Of a DNA stretch of 64,000 bases, positions 49,184 to 59,200 are shown piece after piece. Both the position numbers and the translations under genes were made by a program. How positions within the stretch are numbered: the first letter of the stretch is position 1; each line of letters begins with the position of its first letter. Origin of the DNA: Beta vulgaris subsp. vulgaris (lineage: Eukaryota; Streptophyta; Magnoliopsida; Caryophyllales; Amaranthaceae); the NCBI RefSeq assembly GCF_026745355.1, contig NC_079202.1, forward strand, positions 59,836,622 through 59,900,621, read 5' to 3'. A model generated the notes under the pieces. That model was not told where the DNA came from. It saw only the letters and a list, made by a program, of their open reading frames with translations, and searched no databases.

Positions 49184-49442
49184 TATAAAAATAATTTTCC
49201 GTCTTTTTAATTCTAAATTGGCACCTTTTGAAAGGAAAATTGATACATTTACTTAGCAGCAGGTAAATTACTCTTTACTAGTAATGAACAACTATAATTG
49301 ATGAGTTGTAATCTATATTAATATATATCTCTAGTGAGTACCAGCTAGTTAGATAATTTTTATTCTTTTTATAAATAGTTTAAATGTCATAATGGTACAT
49401 ATAAAAATTTAAGCTCGCTAATTACTAAGGTAAAATTGTAAG

Positions 49443-49508
49443 TAGTAATTAGTCTAATAGTAAAGTTTGTATCTCATAATCTTAAGGTTGTGGGATCAAA
49501 CCCACTAG
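49443..49508 (+). mobile_element. SINE-like tRNA-derived fragment
   Basis: AGTCTAATAGTAAAGTTTG resembles an A box, and GGTTGTGGGATCAAACCCAC a B box. It is cut at 49508, where the next MITE begins. Confidence 0.5.
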
Positions 49509-49851
49509 CGGCCCGTTTGGTAGACGTTAATAAATTGCGGTAATGGGAATGAATTTTAAGTGTAATTTTATTAGGGAACCACCCTTAAAATCTCCATGGG
49601 GAGACATTTTTTCTCCATGAGCAAGCAATCTCACTCCTAAACTTGTGTTTTTGTCTCCAAAGGGAAGCAATTTTCATTATCATTTATTACCACCTTACAA
49701 GGTGGTATTGGATGGGAATGAAAATTCAAGAAAAGTGGACACTTTTGGATAAATTAGCATTACTATGGGAATGGACAATGATATTTCTCACAATTTTACA
49801 CACAAATTCATTCCCATTACCACTATTTATGACCAACTACCAAACGGGCCG
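49509..49851. mobile_element. Tourist-like MITE, CGGCCCGTTTGGTAG ends
   Basis: CGGCCCGTTTGGTAG at the left and CTACCAAACGGGCCG at the right are a perfect 15-bp inverted pair, with TAG on both sides. The interior has ATGGGAATGA / TCATTCCCAT words. An open frame at 49643-49939 crosses its right end and is not a gene. Confidence 0.85.
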
Positions 49852-50270
49852 TAGAGGTATTTTGTGGATAGATTCCCTTACCTTTCTCTCGCTCTCAAAG
49901 GGTCTTACTTGTATAGTTGGGTCGAATCAAGCAGTATGAGATTTCATGGTATAAGTACCGCTTCAGCCTTATGCCCTTATGTGCATGACAATCAGTTGAT
50001 TGCTTTTGGTGATCACTGATGAACTAATCATGTGCTGTTAAAAGACATCAACTAGCAATCGCCAATCCAGCATGTAGCATGCTTGACCGAGAATTGGAGA
50101 TTGAAGAACCAATAAATGCTAATGTAACTTTTGATGTTATACAAACATTAGGAATTCATATTTAATATTGCACAGGTACTGTAAAATACTTTATTTTGAA
50201 AATAATTTTTTTATATACTTTCTTATAAGTAGAAACAGAGAGATTATACTAAATGATTAAACGCTATTCA

Positions 50271-50634
50271 GGCTCCGTTTGGTAGGGCGTAAAACGTTTT
50301 CCCGGAAAACTGTTTTCCTCTATTTTCAGTTTTACATTGTTTGGTTGGCAAAAGAGTGTAAAACCATTTTTCCTTGGGGTAAAATTACTCTCCAAAGGAT
50401 GGAAAACCATTTTCCTTTCAAAATGAAGGGAAAACTATTTTCCTTCTTTCTCTTGTACACTCCTCTCACTACCTCCTTACTTTCCCTTTCATTTTCCTTT
50501 CATCATTTCATCATTTTTTTTACATCGAACCAAACAACGGAAAACTAAATTTGGAATTGTGTTTTCCATTGTAAATTGTTTTCCATGAAAATCATTTTAT
50601 ACTGAAAATATTTTACGCCCTACCAAACGGAGCC
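50271..50634. mobile_element. Tourist-like MITE, GGCTCCGTTTGGTAGGGCG ends
   Basis: GGCTCCGTTTGGTAGGGCGT and its perfect inverse ACGCCCTACCAAACGGAGCC bound the element, with TCA on both sides (50268-50270, 50635-50637). Inner GGAAAACTGTTTTCC-type words add fold-back potential. The very well matched ends suggest a young insertion. Confidence 0.9.
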
Positions 50635-50750
50635 TCAATCTAAACCTAAAACTTACCTCACATGAACAAATAATAACAACACTTATACTCAAAAAAGAAG
50701 AATAACAACAATTATAAAGGAAAACAAAGGAAAATTTCCCAACTTCCCTT

Positions 50751-50868
50751 GTTTTGGCCTAATGGTTAAAATTGAGGTGTTGTGAATAATAGGTCACGGG
50801 TTCGAATCTCCACTCCCCTTATTTGTACTTTGTATTGCCTTTGTGGCTCATATGGATAAAAAAATAAA
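50751..50868 (+). mobile_element. tRNA-derived SINE
   Basis: A-box-like GGCCTAATGGTTAAAATTG and a strong B box GGTCACGGGTTCGAATCTCC, then about 55 bases to an A-rich tail. The flanks share AAAGGAAATTTC-like sequence before and after, suggesting an imperfect target duplication. Confidence 0.7.
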
Positions 50869-51280
50869 GGAAATTTCAACGTCCTTGTCAATTGTCAATT
50901 GTCATTTGTCACTTGTCACCAACGTATAATCTAAACAATTGAAAGCTAGCACTGTTATTACATGCAAAAAAGAAGGTCGGTTAAAACACTTAAAAAGGTG
51001 ATTAAAGGGCAAACAAATCAAAAATGTCATCAATTGCATGTTGGTGGGGGAAGAGAGAGTCTTATCAGCCACAATTTTTTTTTATCATCATTTCTCAATA
51101 TTGTATGCCTTGGTCCCCAAAATCATACATTTGCTTTGGTCCAACCATAACAACCAATATATTGCATTGTGAGAATATGTCAATTGTCATACACTCATAT
51201 GCAAATACTTGATGGCTCCTAATAGAGAACCTACTTAGGGAGTACTTATGCTAAAAGTAACAAAGTTCAAGTATCACACG

Positions 51281-52271
51281 CAGTGGCGGATCCAGGAATT
51301 GAGCCACGTAGGTTCGGACTAATTTTGATATAAATTTCAAATTTAAGTATCTATTTGGAATTGCAATTTTTTAAAGAAAAGGAAAAAAATAAACTTTCAA
51401 AAATTATACTTAGCGAGTTGATTACATCATTACAAAAAATATGATACTTAATCTTTTGTAGTACTGAAAGACTATCAATTTTTTAACAAACTATATAGTT
51501 ATGCAAACTACGAATCGAGTATCAACTATTAAGACTTTTTTCATTTAATTAACTTATCAATTGAGTGTTATACACTTATATGTATAAAAAAAATGAAAGT
51601 TTAACAACTAGCTAGCACGAACATGACGTAGACAAAAAGATAATGTGAGTTAACCAAATTCATTAGCTTTTACAATAATATTTGTGCTTGGTGGGAGGGG
51701 GAGATTTATAGATAAAAAAAGAGAGCATAAAAAATAAAGGGGGATTAAAAAAAAGGAAATAAAGACCAAGGATATAATGCAATAAGCCAAGGGAGGATAA
51801 AATAAAAAGAAAAAACAAAAACCAAGGATATAATATAGTAAGTCTAAAGGAACTAAGGGAGGATAAAAAAGGATAAAAAAAAAAAGAAGACAAGAAGATA
51901 GCACACACATGACGTAGACTGAAAGATAATGTGAATTAGCCAAATTTAGCCAAATAAAGGGAGGATAAAAAAAAAGGAAAAAATAGACTAAGGATATAAT
52001 GCAGTAAGCCTAAGGGACTAAGGGAGGATCAAAAAAGGAAAAAAAAAATTAAAAAATAAGCCACATTACCGAGATTCGAACTTGAGACCAAGCAATACTA
52101 TGATTTACTATCTACATCAGCTTCACCGCTGAACTACCATGACTTTAAGTGATATAATCTGCTTTGTTTAATATATATATTATATCATTTGTTTTGCCCA
52201 GTTTTCTTGTTTTTGTCCCGGATCCACGTGGGTTCAGTTAACCCACTGAACCCACGCTGGATCCGCCCCTG
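51281..52271. mobile_element. hAT-like element, 991 bp, CAGTGGCGGATCCAG ends
   Basis: CAGTGGCGGATCCAG at the left, CTGGATCCGCCCCTG at the right, ATCACACG duplicated exactly (51273-51280, 52272-52279). Just inside, GCCACGTAGGTTCGG / GGATCCACGTGGGTTC continue the inverted pairing. The middle holds three imperfect copies of an AAGGATATAATGCARTAAGCC..GGGAGGATAAAAAA unit (51766, 51827, 51987) and two of CATGACGTAGAC..AAGATAATGTGA. Near the right end is a tRNA-like block on the minus strand. No transposase. Confidence 0.85.
52056..52143 (-). mobile_element. tRNA-derived (SINE-like) block inside hAT-like element
   Basis: Read on the minus strand, TAGTTCAGCGGTGAAGC is a good A box and GGTCTCAAGTTCGAATCTC a good B box, 31 bases apart. 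The acceptor arms do not pair, so it is not a functional tRNA gene. It may be a SINE head or a captured pol III promoter. Confidence 0.6.
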
Positions 52272-52279
52272 ATCACACG

Positions 52280-53791
52280 GGATACAAGTATGTGCTCCAA
52301 TGAATAACCAAGTAATCAAGTAATACTCTCATCGTCTTCTAACATACCACTTTGATCATAATTAAATTTAATTTCATGACTATATAATAAAAGAATTTTA
52401 CAAATTTTACAAAATTGAAATTTTTCATATTATACTTCCACATTTATGTATATGTAATTTAGGCTTTGACTCTTATCAACGTGTGCGAATTACGATAGTA
52501 TCACATGTTAATGCTAACATGTGTGATGTAACAAGGTTCTATCACGCGTGACGCATGCATGACACTAACACATCGCCACATTGGATCTACCATGCTTCGG
52601 TCGTGCATTGGGAGACAATATACGCATTGCCAAGGTTTGTGGTGATTACGCCGTCATTTTGGATGCACATGTGTATCGCACGACATGACACATGCTATTG
52701 GGAAAAAAAAACCCTAAGTAAGAATTTAGAGAAAGTGTACTTTGATATACAATATGATATAATGATAAAAGAGCGTGAATTCTACAATAATTTTGACAAC
52801 TTAGTATTAAAATGTTACCTATAATGTTTGCCTAAGTTTGAAAATAGGTAAGTTCACAAAAAAATTTGAAAAAATAAGGACCTTGTATAATATGGAGGCT
52901 GATGATCGATGACGAAGAGAGAATGATTTTGGTGGCTGTCAGAAGAACAGAAGGGTTGTTTGACGAAAACACTATCATCAATTCATCATCCACCTCACAA
53001 GTATTTATTTGGCCTTAGAATGATTGGAATGTTATATCCCATAAATTAATATGAATTCCTCCAAAAGTTGTGACGCTTGACGAATTAAGCCAACGCAAAT
53101 TAAGCTACTCTACAAAACTATACAACTATAATATAATAAGCCAAGTCATGACATTATCAGCAAAATGTCAAAATTTTAGGCAAAATTGTTGTCTTTCTGA
53201 TGTAAGGATGCTCTTTTTCTCCATGTACTATATGTAGCATGTAATGTACCAATTTTTTTTTGATTTCGTAAGCAAAAACCTATTATTGTATATTTGTTGA
53301 TAGTTGGTAGGTTATCATAAGTTATACCTTATGTTATCCTAAATATAAGGATTTTTTTTTTTTATAATTGGTTATCTAAATCACGTAATTGATTATTAAA
53401 GCTCAATTATTGGATATCTAAACCACTCATAATTTTTTGTTGAAGTATTTTGCACCAATAACTTGTCCAAACCATTACCAAAATGAAGTGATAGCATCCA
53501 AATCTATGTCTTTTAATATACGTAAAGATTCATGCACTAGGAAAAAGAATTACGATAATTCCTAAAGTTGCTTTATTTTGGTTTATTATGATTTCGGGAA
53601 TTATTGAAACCACCATGTTCAATTGTTCAGATATATGTAACGTGTGCCTTATAAGATTACCATATGAACATTAGCAATTGCATCAATACATCACAGACAT
53701 ATCACTTCACAGCACCTATTGATTCAGCACATGACTCTCCAGGAGCATGGGTTTAAAATTATAGTGTACTTTGTATAAGACACTATGATAT
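52280..53791. other. Gene-free stretch, nothing recognised
   Basis: AT-rich sequence. An open frame at 52555-52824 (89 codons, Cys/His/Trp-rich) has no recognisable family and no context supporting a gene. Confidence 0.45.
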
Positions 53792-53800
53792 AACGATCAT

Positions 53801-54194
53801 CAGTTGGTTTTGTAAGAGACCGTCTAATTTTAACTTAAAATTAGGTACGGTCCAAGTCCAATATTAAGAGGAGAACATGCTACTTTTTAAATATAGTGAC
53901 TAGTTTAATCTATTTAGGGATCAGGTTAATCTATATCGTGACCAGTTTAATCTATACATTAATGACATTCTTTATATCCATTCAGTGACTAGTTTAATCT
54001 GTTCGGTAAAACTACCAAATTATTTTTTTGAAATTATCTGTTGTAGTTCGATAATCAAAAAAAAAAAAAAATTGAAGGAGAAGTGAAGGGAGGACTAAGA
54101 TAGTGTTGGGTTAGAGTGAAATGGAACGGGTTTTTCAATCTTGGATTCGTCTAATTTTATGTTAAAATTAGACCGTCTATTCTAATAATTTTTG
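53801..54194. mobile_element. MULE-like short element with iterons
   Basis: The flanks AACGATCAT and ATCGATCAT (53792-53800, 54195-54203) match at 8 of 9. The left end is CAGTTGGTTTTGTAAGAGACCG, the inverse right end CAAAAATTATTAGAATAGACGG. Each end has a TCTAATTTTAACTTAAAATTAG-type palindrome. The core repeats GTGACTAGTTTAATCT at least four times. Same family as 12512-15990 and 33288-33733. Confidence 0.8.
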
Positions 54195-54239
54195 ATCGAT
54201 CATATATATATTCACATAGCTAGGTTGTAGATATAATAG

Positions 54240-54415
54240 GGAATTGAGGTTGGCTCAAGTGGTGAATTTTTCCATATTTTCTAGCGACGTTTAAGGTTCA
54301 TTCATAACCCAAGCATTTGCTTGAAATTCAAGGGGAGATTAGGGGGTGTATGGTTATAATGGGTCTATAAGTGGAGGTCTTGTGCAAGAATTTCCAAAGA
54401 TTTTTTTTTTTTACC
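54240..54415 (+). mobile_element. Possible tRNA-derived SINE
   Basis: GGTTGGCTCAAGTGGTGAA resembles an A box, and GGTTCATTCATAACCC, about 40 bases on, a weak B box. It ends in a T-rich run at about 54402-54412. Weak evidence. Confidence 0.35.
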
Positions 54416-55259
54416 TATTAAAAAAACATAGGTTATAGATATGATGTAATCATCCCAAATAATATTTTAGCCATTCCATTAATATGGAATATCACTTTTA
54501 TATAGTTTTTTATTTTTCCTTTCTTTTTGTGCAAAATGGTACACAATATACATATTCAAGGGCCAAGGCCCGTAAAGAAGTTATCTGAAAGGGACTGCGT
54601 GAAGTTCTCGTTTTGCATATATGTCAAGAGGCCCAAAAGCCACTATTATAACAGGCCTGTAATTTGGTGTTATTCCCCGCTGATAAAGCCAACTTTGCCC
54701 AAAAAAACTCAAACTTGGATACTTAATCAGGAATCAGGAGTTGAGTTTCATTGATGACATCATGAATATGTAGCTTACATTATTTTTTTTTTTCTTGAAA
54801 AAGAAAATAATAATATAAGCTATTTGTTAATATATATATAATTTGGAATAATCGATTCTAATAATACAACCTTTCACCGATTAATTTTTAATAAACCAAC
54901 ATTTCAATTATTCCTGAATAATACAATCTTTATACCATATTTACTTCTAGTGAGTCAAAATGACTTAAAATCGTCTAAAACATTAACTCTTTACCATAAA
55001 AGTAAAGGCATGGAGGCATGGGAAGGGAAAAATGGACGAGTTAGGAAATGTCGCTTACAAAACAAATTGATTATCAACACGTCAAAGCCCATTAAAAGAA
55101 AATACCTCCAAAAAGTTGCATTATTCAAGAATAATTGAAAGGTTGACTTATTAAAAATTAATCGGTAAAAAGTTGTATTAGAATCAATTATTCCTAAAAA
55201 TTTTCTTTAACATATTTTCATTAGGTTCATTGAAAACCTGGAAACTTACAAGTTCCAAT

Positions 55260-55511
55260 ATACTCCCTCCGGTCTTTATTAGTTTATCCGTTTTGACTTT
55301 TGATACTATTCACATACATGACTTTGACTATCTCTTGTAATTTGTATTTAAGAAAAAATATAGTCATGTAAGATCTTGTTGGATTCGTGACATTCGTCTT
55401 AATTTGTATTATTCAAATATCAACTTTTTGTAATGTTTGCTTATCGAAAAATAGAGATATTAAATTCAAATTAGCGTCTCAACAAATGTGACCCAAAAAA
55501 AGGGGTAAACT
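55260..55511. mobile_element. Stowaway-type MITE lacking its right end
   Basis: TA|CTCCCTCCGGTCTTTATTA at the left. The expected inverted end (AATAAAGACCGGAGGGAG) is missing because another element starts at 55512 exactly where it should begin. Similar to 1716-1950. Confidence 0.6.
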
Positions 55512-55590
55512 TAGAGGTGGGCATGGGCCGGGCCGGGCATGTTCACGGGCTCGGCCCACGGGTTTGAGTAATATTTATAATGGGCATCAT
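55512..55590. mobile_element. hAT-like element, one end visible
   Basis: TAGAGGTGGGCATGGGCCGG is the same terminus type as 20239 and 38073, followed by GGGCCGGGCATG / GGCTCGGCCCACGG words. The other end was not found, so the right limit is arbitrary. Confidence 0.45.
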
Positions 55591-56109
55591 TCTTTTTTTT
55601 GAAATTATCTCTAATCTATACTCATCCAATGAAATGACTCATCTTTATACACATTAGAAATGTCCAACATCAATAATCAAAGCAAGAACTTGATAACTAA
55701 ATGAATATTTTCACAAATATGTGTTCATTATTTAATAAAATAGTAATAAAACTCGATTGAGGGGTCAATAACTTATTCAATCATTAGCACCCTAAAAATA
55801 TATAGGTACTACATGAACAAGTAAACACTTATGGAGTACTCCATATAATACATATAACATTTCAACCCTAAACATATTGTCTAGGGGAAAAAAACCCTCG
55901 GAATTAGATCGTTGACCCCTTAGAATACTACTATCTTCAACCTATAATAAGCTTACAACAATCTCAATAGTAGCTAATCTGGGTGATCAGAAAAGCTACA
56001 AAAATCATTAAAATTTCACCTTAAAAAAATCTTAACTAACTTCTAAGTTATTGATCAAACAAATGATAGATCCACACAAACTACACTATACATACGTTAC
56101 TTGTATATG

Positions 56110-56190
56110 ATAGAGTTTACATCTATTCATGGGACCTCAACCATCCATCAGCTTAAGCTGTTGGTTGAGTTGGTCCTTTGAATGATATCA
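56110..56190 (+). mobile_element. TRIM LTR end with primer site, fragment
   Basis: CATCAGCTTAAGCTGTTGGT, TGAGTTGGTCCTTTGA, then ATGATATCAGAGGC. This matches the LTR end and primer site of 36629-36712. It lies 75 bases beyond the ACC synthase stop codon, so probably in or near its 3' untranslated region. Confidence 0.5.
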
Positions 56191-56263
56191 GAGGCAGACC
56201 CACGACTGGGACCGTTAATTATATATATATATTCTTATGATAAATCCACACAAACTATACGTT

Positions 56264-59200
56264 TTAAGTTCTTGCCTTAACGAGTGGAGACTGAGGAATA
56301 GGAGAATGAGGTGACACTAAGTTGTTGTGTGGTGACATGAGACTCTCCTCAAATCTTCGGTTGTTAAAGCTAAGACGACCAAGTTTCATTTGCTCCTTTC
56401 GCTTTTTTAGCGTATGTTTTGGTCTTTCCTCCATTTTTCCATGGCTTACAAAGGTTCTAATCCTTTGTAGGGCAACTTCTACAGTATCGTCATCCATGTT
56501 AGCGAAACAAACCCTAAACCACCCTGGTTCGGAGCAATGGAAAGATGAGCCTGGTGATACATTGATTTTCACATCGTTAATGATTACTCTCCATAACTTC
56601 AACTCGGTCTCCATCGTCGCTTCCTCCAATAGGTGTCGTAAATCCATCCATACAAAGAGCCCTGCATTGCTCTTTAGGCACTTGATTCCTACTTGGGCTA
56701 ACTCGCTTGTGAAGTGTTGATGCCTACATAAGATGGAAAGGGTAACGAGAGAATTTAGTACTTTTGTATGTTATAAGAAGAAGAATGTGATGCAATTTAA
56801 ATGTGGATGTTTTTAATATTCATAGCTGTGTTTTGATGTGCTTAATAAGAGCTATCATCACATGTACATAACATTGCATACTAATAGTAATGACTATGTT
56901 AGGTATGATTTAGAGCTGATCAACTCCACCCCAGCCCGCCTTGTTTTTTGGACGGATTTGGGCAGAATTTTTGACTCATTGTCGGCCCGACCCGATTTTT
57001 TTTTTCTTTAGGCCAAAATGACTTTTTAGTCTATTTTTTTTGACCTGGTCTTATTTTAGCCCGAAAACCGCTCACTCTGACCTGAAAATAGCGGATTTTG
57101 GACACAAAAAATTTGACCTGAATTTTTGCCCAGCCAGACCTATGGGCAATTTTTTTAGGTTCGGCCCGGATCATGATCACCTCTGGTATGATTGATTATC
57201 GACTCTTCTACACGAGACATCAACAAATACAATAACACAAATTCTTAGGTCTAACATATAGCTAGAAAAATTTGACTTATGGTTGTGACTTGTCATGCAT
57301 ATATTAAGTGTTGCTATGTATAACAAAAGATTTAAATAACTTCATTAGTTTATTATGCATGGCAACTACACTACACATAGTAAAGTACAATTATGCATGT
57401 ACATCCATATATGATCTTAAGAAATAGTCTAGCAATGTACATACCTGCGCGATAGTCTCTGTTTATTTGTATCTAGGAACTGTGCAACGAAAGCATCGTC
57501 AGATAGCATGGCTGCTAGCATGTGTTGCGTTTGCGAGGAAACGAGGCCGAAACTCGACATCCTACGAGCAGTAGTAACTACTCGATCATTGTAAGAGTAC
57601 ACAATCCCAACTCGAAACCCTGGCATGCCCATGTCCTTAGACAAGCTATAGATGATGTGAATTAGGTCAAGGTTAATGTTGGACATGTCTTTTACAACTT
57701 CAGCAACACTAGTGAACTTTGGCAAGGTGAAGACAGTTCCTGCATATATCTCATCACATACTAGATGAATTCTTTTGTCATTAACAAAGTTCACCAACAT
57801 TGTTAAGGTGTCTTTATCTTGGACAATTCCCAAAGGATTAGAAGGGTTTGTGATGATTATTCCCTTAATCTTAATATTCTTGTTTTGTGCATCTTCGTAA
57901 GCTGAGGTTAAGGCTTCTTTAGTGATTTTGAAATCATTCCAACTTTCACAAGTAATTGGAATTAGTTTCACACCAGTTCTCCACCCTAAATCACGATTAA
58001 ATCTGTATGAAAATGACAAAACATATCATTAGTATACTATTGCTAAATCATTTTCAATGTATCCTACACGTATAAGTTATATGTTGGTTTGTTGTAGGAC
58101 ACAAGGAACTTCTTTGTCTAGTAATATTCTTTTTGACAAATTGTAAGACTAATAAAGCCAAGAAGTTAAATTCCGTGTCAATACTTATTTGTTTAAGGGT
58201 TAATTTTTTGAAACTTTTATGTGCTACTCCCTCTGTTTCAAAATATAAGGTAAGGCACCTACAATGTTTGAAATCGAACTTTGACAGTTAATTACTCTCA
58301 ATTTACGTGGATAAAAAATTTAAAAATTAATTTTATTATAGTATTTTTCAGGACAAATCCAATGTAAAATTTTTATTTATCATATTATGAGAGATATTTG
58401 TGATCAAAACAAATTTTCGTAAAACGTGAATACCGTATATTTTGAAACGGAGGAACTAATTTATAAGACTAGCCAAATATTCAATATTCGCTCTTCAAGA
58501 TTTTGTGTGCTTTGGGAAATCATCTTAATTAGATAACCGCAATTTGAGATTTTGTTGCTAGATAGTTGTCAACCACTAATTAGATTGTGTACAAATCTGC
58601 AACAGCCATCTCTTTGACACATAGATATGATATGGACTTGATTAGAGGGAATATTATTTTGTTGAAGTTTTTGGCTGACATTGAAATTATTTGATTACTA
58701 CCAAGTATATACGAGGAATTACATACTTGTGTTGTATAATAATACCCCCACGTACTTGACTACACACTTTGACTACTCTATGTTATTACTTCCTAAGTCA
58801 AATTTAAATAATACACCTCATAGTCCAAGGTAAATACATGTATTGACTATTGACCTAATGACCTCTATAACGTTACTATAAGACATCTTTCCATTTAAGT
58901 GGCCCAAATAATTAATTGTAATGCATGGCTGATCGTGGAAACTCAACTACTGTTACTCCTTTCATCATGCAAACATCAACTATATATTACAATGGTTATA
59001 AATACGTAATTAGATATAATTGTGGTTAAATATTTTTGTAATTTAAAACAAGTTGATTATAATCCACAATGTTATATATTTCCTCCGTTTCTTTTTACTC
59101 GCTACACTTCTCATTTCACGGACTCCTATGCAATTTTTAGAGAAGAGAGAGGTAGAGAGTAAAAAGAAAAGGGACCCGTGTGGGAGGAGAGAGATAGAGA

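Noticed and set aside
52056..52143. tRNA gene
   Set aside because: A and B boxes are good but the acceptor stem does not pair, so it is recorded as a tRNA-derived block only.
52555..52824. 89-codon frame with many Cys, His and Trp
   Set aside because: Could suggest a zinc-binding peptide, but spacing fits no known motif and there is no start context, splice signal or homologue I recognise.
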